From Galerina marginata (lineage: Eukaryota > Basidiomycota > Agaricomycetes > Agaricales > Galerinaceae), in the NCBI GenBank assembly GCA_023014335.1, contig JAECYW010000010.1, positions 1,488,001-1,552,000 of the forward strand: DNA of 64,000 nucleotides, in the 5' to 3' direction. A program made the translations under genes and the position numbers. Positions 57,938-64,000 of this stretch are shown here, one piece after another. Every line of letters begins with the position of its first letter. The stretch's first letter is position 1. The notes beneath the pieces were generated by a model. That model was not told the origin of the DNA, did no database searches, and saw nothing but the letters and a program-made list of their open reading frames with translations.

Positions 57938-58738
57938 AACACAAGTGCAAGCCAGTCCCTGTTGTTGACACAAAAACTATGAGGAGTCAGTAATGGTTAA
58001 GTTGAAGCCTGAGGAGATTCTTGAGCTCTCGCAGCTTGAAAATCCCGCCGAGAGGCAACCGAGAGGCGCGGATGCCAAAAATAATTCTTGATAGGGATCA
58101 TAGGGTTGTGAGAGCAAACTTCCCATTCAGATCATACTGACACGGGCACCCGGTATGTAGCTTGCATTCCAAAAAGTATCGAGTTGTAAAAAAAAATGAT
58201 GATGAGGAGCTTGATGGAGTAGGTCAAGTCATTAAAATCTAAATGTCGGGGGTTCAAACGTTCAAGTTCAACAGGTTTGGCCTACAGGTTTTGGCGTTGG
58301 CGAAGGCAAACCGCACGTGATTCAGACGGTGACGCCCGCGCTCATGCTGCAGTCTTCCGACTCTCTTCTAGCACGGCGCGGATTCCTTTGTTGTCCATCT
58401 TTGGTATTTTTCTTGGAGGTGATACCCTACCTGGAGTATAAACTGAGGACTGTACTCGTACACCCCCGTGTCCTGTCTTCCCAATGCCTTCGACTAAACT
58501 GAGGTTCTTCTGAACGCGTCATTCACTCGCTGGCGCCATAGGCAAAATTGGCGAGATCGAACTTCAAGCAACCGTCACGCAGCAATCCGAGGCCTCAGCA
58601 CCAAATTCAAATTGCGTAACAGGAGCAAGATGAGATATCTATCTCAGTTGATTGGCTATATGGGGCTACATGGGGTAACGGGTTAGTCTCCTCCAGATGC
58701 ATATGCTATGGACAAAAACTGATTTGGGATCAGCATTA
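57938..58738. other. T5 upstream region
   Basis: The 60-70 bp next to the T5 ATG resembles the T3 leader (ACTGACTC...CATAGTTT). Beyond that I see no gene. A tRNA-like stretch at about 58210-58275 was examined and rejected. Confidence 0.4.
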
Positions 58739-59418
58739 CAGTCCTTTGCATAATTTTGTGAAAGTTCGAACGATTTTGAAATAGTCACGTGCTGATGGTG
58801 CCTCAACCAAACACGCTCGGCAATGCGGCCGCATTGTCAAACCATGTTCGTCCAATGCTGCCCAGCGCGCCCACTTATTCTCATTCCCTTCCGCTGCCTT
58901 CCAAACATCTGCGGGTATTTTTAAAAGCATATTACCTTTCTAAATTAGTGCAATCATGCTGCCTCAAATTCAGATTTTTGCTTTGAAAGGTAATAACTAG
59001 GGGTTTAAGAATTGAAGGAATTCAGCATCTGAGAGGGATAGTCTGCTCTTTGTCGAAGGAATAAGGTTGTTAAACTACAGAATATGTCTACCTGGTTCTA
59101 TATAGCTCACCATTAATCAAGTATTTTACCCAGAATGAATTGCAAGATGTCATTGGTCGCTGGCCTATATTGTAGCATTAAACACTGAAACTACATCTCT
59201 ATGAGTCACACAAACGGGTAGCATAGCAAGAAGATGATTCAAAGAAATATCTTGGACATGAATGACATTAAGTCCCTGCCTTGAGAGAGCAGGGAAGTGG
59301 CTATCAGTTAGCACTGCCAGCCTCTGCCGACGACTGGCCGAGAGTGTTTGTCTAGGCACAATCAGCACGTGACCGTTCCGAAAATCTTTCAACTTTCACA
59401 AAATTATGCAAAGGACTG
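58739..59418. mobile_element. Tc1/mariner-type MITE, 680 bp
   Basis: Long inverted repeats of about 75-80 nt form the ends (58739 to about 58815 and about 59340 to 59418). The outer 28 nt match exactly and begin CAGTCCTTTGCATAATTTTG. They are flanked by TA at 58737-58738 and 59419-59420. The inside has no transposase reading frame, so the element is non-autonomous. The end sequence differs from the element at 43199, so this is a second family. It lies in the shared upstream interval of T5 and the P450, about 300 bp from the P450 start, where it could affect transcription. Confidence 0.8.
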
Positions 59419-59722
59419 TAACAGTTGAGAATCCGTCAAATCCCATATTCCCACCTACCCTTCAGTGAGTGCTGAACCCATGGAGACTGGAGGTGAGCCT
59501 AACATGGAGTGTCGTCCTGATAGAATCAAATCTAAATAAGCGAGTCAGACTATGCAACATAATGGTGCTTACACCGGCAATCAACGTGAGTCAGTCTGGT
59601 GTTTAGATTTGTCAAAGGCGCAGTTAAGGCGCAGTCATGGGTCAATGTTGTACTTTACAAAACCCTAAAGCATCTCGAGAGTCGGCTAACAGTCCCATCA
59701 CTGAACCTCGCTCATCTCTCTC
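59419..59722. promoter_or_regulatory. presumed P450 promoter region
   Basis: 300 bp between the MITE end and the P450 ATG. No recognised operator or TATA-type element could be fixed. It is listed because the divergent T5 and P450 genes are separated only by this piece, the MITE and the T5 leader region. Confidence 0.3.
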
Positions 59723-62078
59723 ATGACTTATCAACAGATATTAGCCTCGTGTTTCGCAGCCTTTGGGGTCTATATTATCCATAAACTCTTTAACTTCATT
59801 TACCATCAATGGACATCGCCTTTACACGCTCTTCCAGGCCCTCCGAACTCCAGCTTGATATCCGGGAACAGGTACGAAATCATAGAAGCTGTAGGTCGCC
59901 TTTTCTGGTTGTTTGTATTCAGTAGTATTGAGCTCTCAGCTAATATATTGTTTGTAGGGCGATAAGGATGTTGTAGGTTGGGTTCATTGCTCACAGTCAT
60001 TGTATTGACCCTACTGGCTGTAGGACGACTCGGTTCTTTTCGAGAAGTGGACCGAGAAATATGGCTCGGCTCTTATGTTCAGAGCATTCTTTGGAGTAGG
60101 CGCACTGCAATTAGACAAATACCGGTACTGATGTGAGAAAAATATAGAGACCCCGTCTGTACTTAACGGATCTGAAGGCAATCAACCATATTATTACGAA
60201 TTACTATACATATCAGCGGCCCGAAGCAGGGCGCTACGCTCTGGGTCAAATTCTGGGGAATGGTGTACTAGTTGTAGAAGAAGACAAACATAAACAGCAA
60301 GTAGGTTTGGAAATACTCCACCGACAAATAAATATTGACCCTCGTCCCAGAGAAAGATTATGGTATTTGTTTTATAAAACATCCTTCCAGACCCAGGCTT
60401 AGATTTGTTTGCAGAACCCAGCTTTTGGCCCGTTACAAATAAGGGAGTTAACTGGAATATTCATCGAGAAGTCCATCCAGGTGAAAATCATTACTTTTGC
60501 AAGTAGAATCTTATCGCTGATACTTCAAGTTTAAATTAGCTTCGGGATATATGGGCCGCAGAAATCGCCAAAAGCGACGGAAAAGGCCGCGTAGAGGTTC
60601 TCTCCTGGCTTAGCAAAATGACTCTGGACGTCATCGGTTTGGCTGGTAAAGCTGTAGAATCTTTGTTTATCAGCCTTCTAATTCTCCCCGTCAGGATTCA
60701 ACTACAAATTCAATGCGTTATCCACCGATTCGGAGAAGAACGAATTAAATGAAGCATTTACCACCGTTTTCGCCTCTGGAACTGGCAGGACCTTTGTCCA
60801 CATCCTTCGCGCTCTTTTCCCGGCCCTCCGTTTTCTTGTCAGTGGCCTAGTCAATGAATCATTTAATCACTTACCAGACAATACATGTAGCCAGCGAAAG
60901 GCGACGCTGAAACCAAACACGCGATGACGACCATGGCCCGCATTGGAGACGGACTCCTGAGAGAAAGTAAAGCCAGCCTCAAGGCTAACGATGAACAGGG
61001 GAAAGGGGAAGACACGATCTCGACGAGACGTGATCTTCTTTCCCTGCTTGTCAAAGCGAATACTACTGCGAACCTGCCCTCAAATCAACGAATGAAGGAC
61101 GAAGACGTTCTTGCTCGTAGGTAATTGGTATTTTGATTCTCCGCAGATGCTTATGATCATAGAGGTTCCAACATTCCTTGTCGCTGGCCACGAGACAACA
61201 AGGTCAGTGTCATGCTTATGCTTTCCTGTGCCTTTGTTGTCAAAGTCATTAAGCATACCATAAAGTTCGGCGGCTGCATGGGGGTTATTTGCGTTGACCC
61301 AAAATTGGGATGCCCAAGGGAAACTTCGGGATGAACTCCTTGCAGTCGGAACCGACAACCCCACGATGGACGAGTTACAGGCACTGCCCTATTTAGATGC
61401 TGTTGTAAGAGAGACCTTGAGGGTCCACACCCCAGTATCATTTACTGCCCGTGTGGCGACAAAGGACGACTTCATACCTTTGGGTGAGCCAATCAAAGAT
61501 AGGAACGGGAACATGTTGGATGGAATAAGGTTAGAGTGGTTCAAGTGCTGATTTTTATGGGCAGTCGTTGATTATGATTGCCTCAAAGGATCCGAAATGG
61601 TGAAACCATATCAATCCCTCTTCTCGCCTTGAACCGCGCCAAATCGATCTGGGGTGAAGACGCCTCGGAGTTCAAGTAAGAGTCCTCTGCGATTAAGTCA
61701 TCAGATCTTTTAACAATTTCTTATTTTGTTTAGACCAGAACGGTGGCAAAACATCCCAGAGGCCGCCAGCAGTGTCCCCGGTGTGTGGTCAAATTTGATG
61801 ACCTTCCTCGGTGGGCCTCGGGCTTGTATTGGGTATCGGTTTTCGATTATTGAGTACACCCCCTTTTTTTGAGCGTGTCGGCATTGAATTCCAACTGATC
61901 TCTTCAAAGGACGAAAGCCTTGTTGTTTACGCTTATCAGGGCCTTTGAGTTTCAGCTGGCGGTGCCTCCAAATGATGTGGTGAAAAGAGCGGGCCTTGTT
62001 CTACGTCCTCTGGTAAAATCCGAGCCAAAGGCTGGCAACCAAATGCCGTTGGTCCTCAAAGTAGTTAATCGTATTTGA
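59723..62078 (+). CDS. cytochrome P450 monooxygenase
   Basis: A haem-thiolate monooxygenase anchored in the ER membrane by an N-terminal helix ([18 protein letters not shown]) followed by the proline hinge LPGPP. Fourteen exons were read: 59723-59890, 59958-59972, 60024-60095, 60148-60300, 60351-60362, 60415-60480, 60540-60645, 60695-60849, 60891-61116, 61163-61202, 61266-61529, 61589-61675, 61734-61853 and 61910-62078. They sum to 1653 nt, or 550 residues, with no internal stop. Signature motifs: I-helix [11 protein letters not shown]-helix ETLR, the PERW motif, and the haem loop [10 protein letters not shown] with its cysteine ligand. Exons 2 and 5 are micro-exons of 15 and 12 nt. I did not assign a CYP family. 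Its position between T5 and T6 suggests oxidation of a compound that the ABCC pumps then export, which is inference. Confidence 0.92.
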
Positions 62079-62253
62079 GGCAAGATTGACGGGTTGACGA
62101 GTATTATCAAGCTTGTGATTCGAGGTTTCTGTTGAAATTCGAAGGAGGAGCCAGTAATTACACGAAAGGGCAGACAGATGGTCTTGACAGTCTTGTATCT
62201 ACGATTTGGATAATAGCAGTGCCTTCAATGCAGTCATGCTATGTTTCGTACGT

Positions 62254-64000
62254 TCAACTGGACTTCTTTTCGGCCAGAGCATATAGTGTGTCCTTTTCCC
62301 CACTTTCGTCGACGAGACGCTTGAAGTAACCGCCCTCTCTTTCCAAAAGGGTCATAGGGGCATCAAATTCGACCTGTACGATTGTCAACATAAAACATGA
62401 CGGAGAACAGCAGCTTTTGAATACCATTCGGCCATCATCCAAAACCATCTGATATGGTTGACAAATTTTTATGCATCGACAGTTAAACGAAACAAAATCT
62501 TACAATTTTATCAGCATCCATAACGGTCTGAAGACGGTGAGCAACAGTCAGGACAGTCACATCAGACCCCAGTTCTTTCCTCAACGATGACTGAATAACC
62601 GAATCCGTTTGGTGGTCTGTTGTACAGATCAGCAGGAAAGAAAAGATAGGCATTGGTCTCTGTCAGCGCACCGATAGCGGAAGTGGCTAGGAATAGGAAA
62701 GAGAATCGATGAAGCATGCCCGAGGTAACCACAATGTGTGAACCCACACACCTTCATCTAATATCAACAATTTGCTATTACGCACAATCGCTCTTGCCAA
62801 TGCGATGACCTGTCGTTGACCAACTGACAAGTTACCTCCCCCACTTGCTATCTCGCTATCGAGTGACAACTTGGCCTCATTCTCATTTCCGTCAATTTGG
62901 AGGGAGAACAAGCCAGCTGAGCGTAAAGCACTGTTCAGCGCGGCGTCGTCGTTCTGCTCGAAAGGATCCAAGTTTCTTCGGAGAGTTCCTATTTAAAGGG
63001 ACGTTCAGGACAAGTTGACAACACAAGCAACAGATGGGAATGAGGGCCTTTGTCCTTCAAGTTGTGCAGACTTACCGCTTAGAAGCTCCGGCTGAATGAT
63101 AATCGGACGTCGTAGTTACTGTAGGAGATATTTTAGTTGACACTTACCACTTGGGGGATGATCGTGATATTCGACCGAAGGTCTTCGAGGTTGATCTTAC
63201 TGGTCGAGAGGCCATCAAAATAAACAACGCCACTCGTAATGATGCACCGCAAAAGGGAGAGAGTCAAGGAGCTCTGGAAAACCCGTAAGAATCATCTATA
63301 CTAGAAATATATGTTGCCAAAGGCGCACCTTGCCGCTGCCCGTTCTGCCGACTAAGTGAAGGTCAATGCGGAATTTCGTTGATTCGTAGAACGCGGTTAA
63401 TCACCTATTCCAACCCTTTCCCCAGATTTCACATGGAAAGAAAGATCGTGGAGAACATCTGGGCTAGTCTACGCCAAAAATAAATCGAGTGTTAGGATAC
63501 CCCAAATTTTATTCAGTCTTGCAGTTGAGGTGCTTACTGCAGAGTACCGAGCTGACAAACTTTCAACTTGAAGCTCTCCGCTCCTCGGCCATGCTGCTGG
63601 AGGCTTCCCAACGTCGGTTGCATTTGGTTCATGTTCAATCTCCAAATACGACTGGATCCGTTCCAGGCTTCAATCCATTAGCCGAGACAAGTGAACATTA
63701 ACGGGAAGGACTCACCTATTCGACTCCACCTCAAACTGGTTATAGAACCTAACCAACCACAGAATTACCCCACAAAATTCGAGGGCCATGGTCAACGAGA
63801 ATCCACTATTAGCAGCATTGAGTCTGCTGCTAATAAGCAGGTATGAGGCCAGTATCGCTGTAAAAAAGGCTCCGAGGAGGTCGATCCGGATGCCAATCCA
63901 GCGATTTAAATCATACGACGCCCTGGATACCTTGGTGTAGTGGTCTATTTGCTTCAAAGATTCAATCTTGAAAGCCTCTTGAGCTCCGTACGCGCGAATA
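62254..64000 (-). CDS. ABCC-type ABC transporter T6, partial (3' half)
   Basis: This is the C-terminal part of another ABCC exporter; its 5' half lies beyond the window. Visible are the end of TMD2 (63957-63712, SYDLNRWIGIRIDLLGAFF then a helix around FYNQFEVESNR) and all of NBD2 (about 63660-62254). NBD2 has the signature LSVGQRQVIALARA at about 62790-62830, Walker B LLILDE at about 62757-62774, the 15-nt D-loop exon at 62672-62686 and the switch region at about 62530. It ends LYALAEKKSS before TGA (62254-62256). The TMD2 wording (SYDLNRWIG.RID.LGA) is closest to T1. No break is seen in the visible part. Its 3' end is convergent with the P450, leaving only 175 bp between them. Confidence 0.88.

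Noticed and set aside
58210..58275. tRNA-like stretch with GGTTCAAA and complementary 7-nt ends (GAGCTTG/CAAGTTC)
   Set aside because: The T-stem does not pair, no anticodon stem of proper size can be drawn, and the B-box ending does not fit.
60119..60147. A 23-nt intron in the P450 after residues DKYR
   Set aside because: Too short for splicing. Using the donor at 60096 gives a normal 52-nt intron and restores the expected [14 protein letters not shown] join.

Overview
The window is fungal nuclear DNA, almost certainly from a mushroom-forming basidiomycete (Agaricomycetes). Genes are split by many 45-70 nt GT-AG introns. One gene matches the Psathyrella velutina lectin family, and another encodes eIF3i with fungal-type sequence and two tiny 5' exons. 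There are no bacterial features, tRNA, rRNA or CRISPR arrays that I could support.

The dominant content is a family of full-length ABCC (MRP-type) ABC transporters. Five are complete copies of about 6.6-6.8 kb: T1 at 199-6827 (-), T2 at 10597-17325 (-), T3 at 18251-24832 (-), T4 at 32694-39401 (+) and T5 at 51246-57937 (-). The 3' half of a sixth (T6, 62254 to the window edge, -) runs off the right end, and a decayed 3' fragment of a seventh lies at about 40086-40350. By eye T2 and T4 are a close pair, T3 and T5 a second close pair, and T1, T6 and perhaps the relic are a looser third group. The order reads C-A-B ... A(inverted)-relic ... B-C. T3 carries an in-frame TAA inside its first ABC signature motif and may be a pseudogene. 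All six NBD2 regions share a 15-nt micro-exon coding the D-loop.

Between the transporters lie: a PVL-like seven-bladed beta-propeller lectin (8874-10150, +); a 1434-residue disordered, Ser/Arg-rich protein (26930-31420, +); a Pro-rich protein with a membrane-spanning C-terminal part (about 40644-42589, -); a conserved block of eIF3i (44967-46464, +), a secreted glycoprotein (46871-48449, +) and a BTB/POZ protein (49501-50883, +); and an intact 14-exon cytochrome P450 (59723-62078, +) between T5 and T6.

Two non-autonomous Tc1/mariner-type elements with TA target duplications are visible, at 43199-43581 and 58739-59418. Functionally the region looks like an expanded detoxification/export locus (ABCC pumps plus a P450, with a defence-type lectin) interleaved with ordinary genes. 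The co-function is inference; the gene identities come from motifs read directly.
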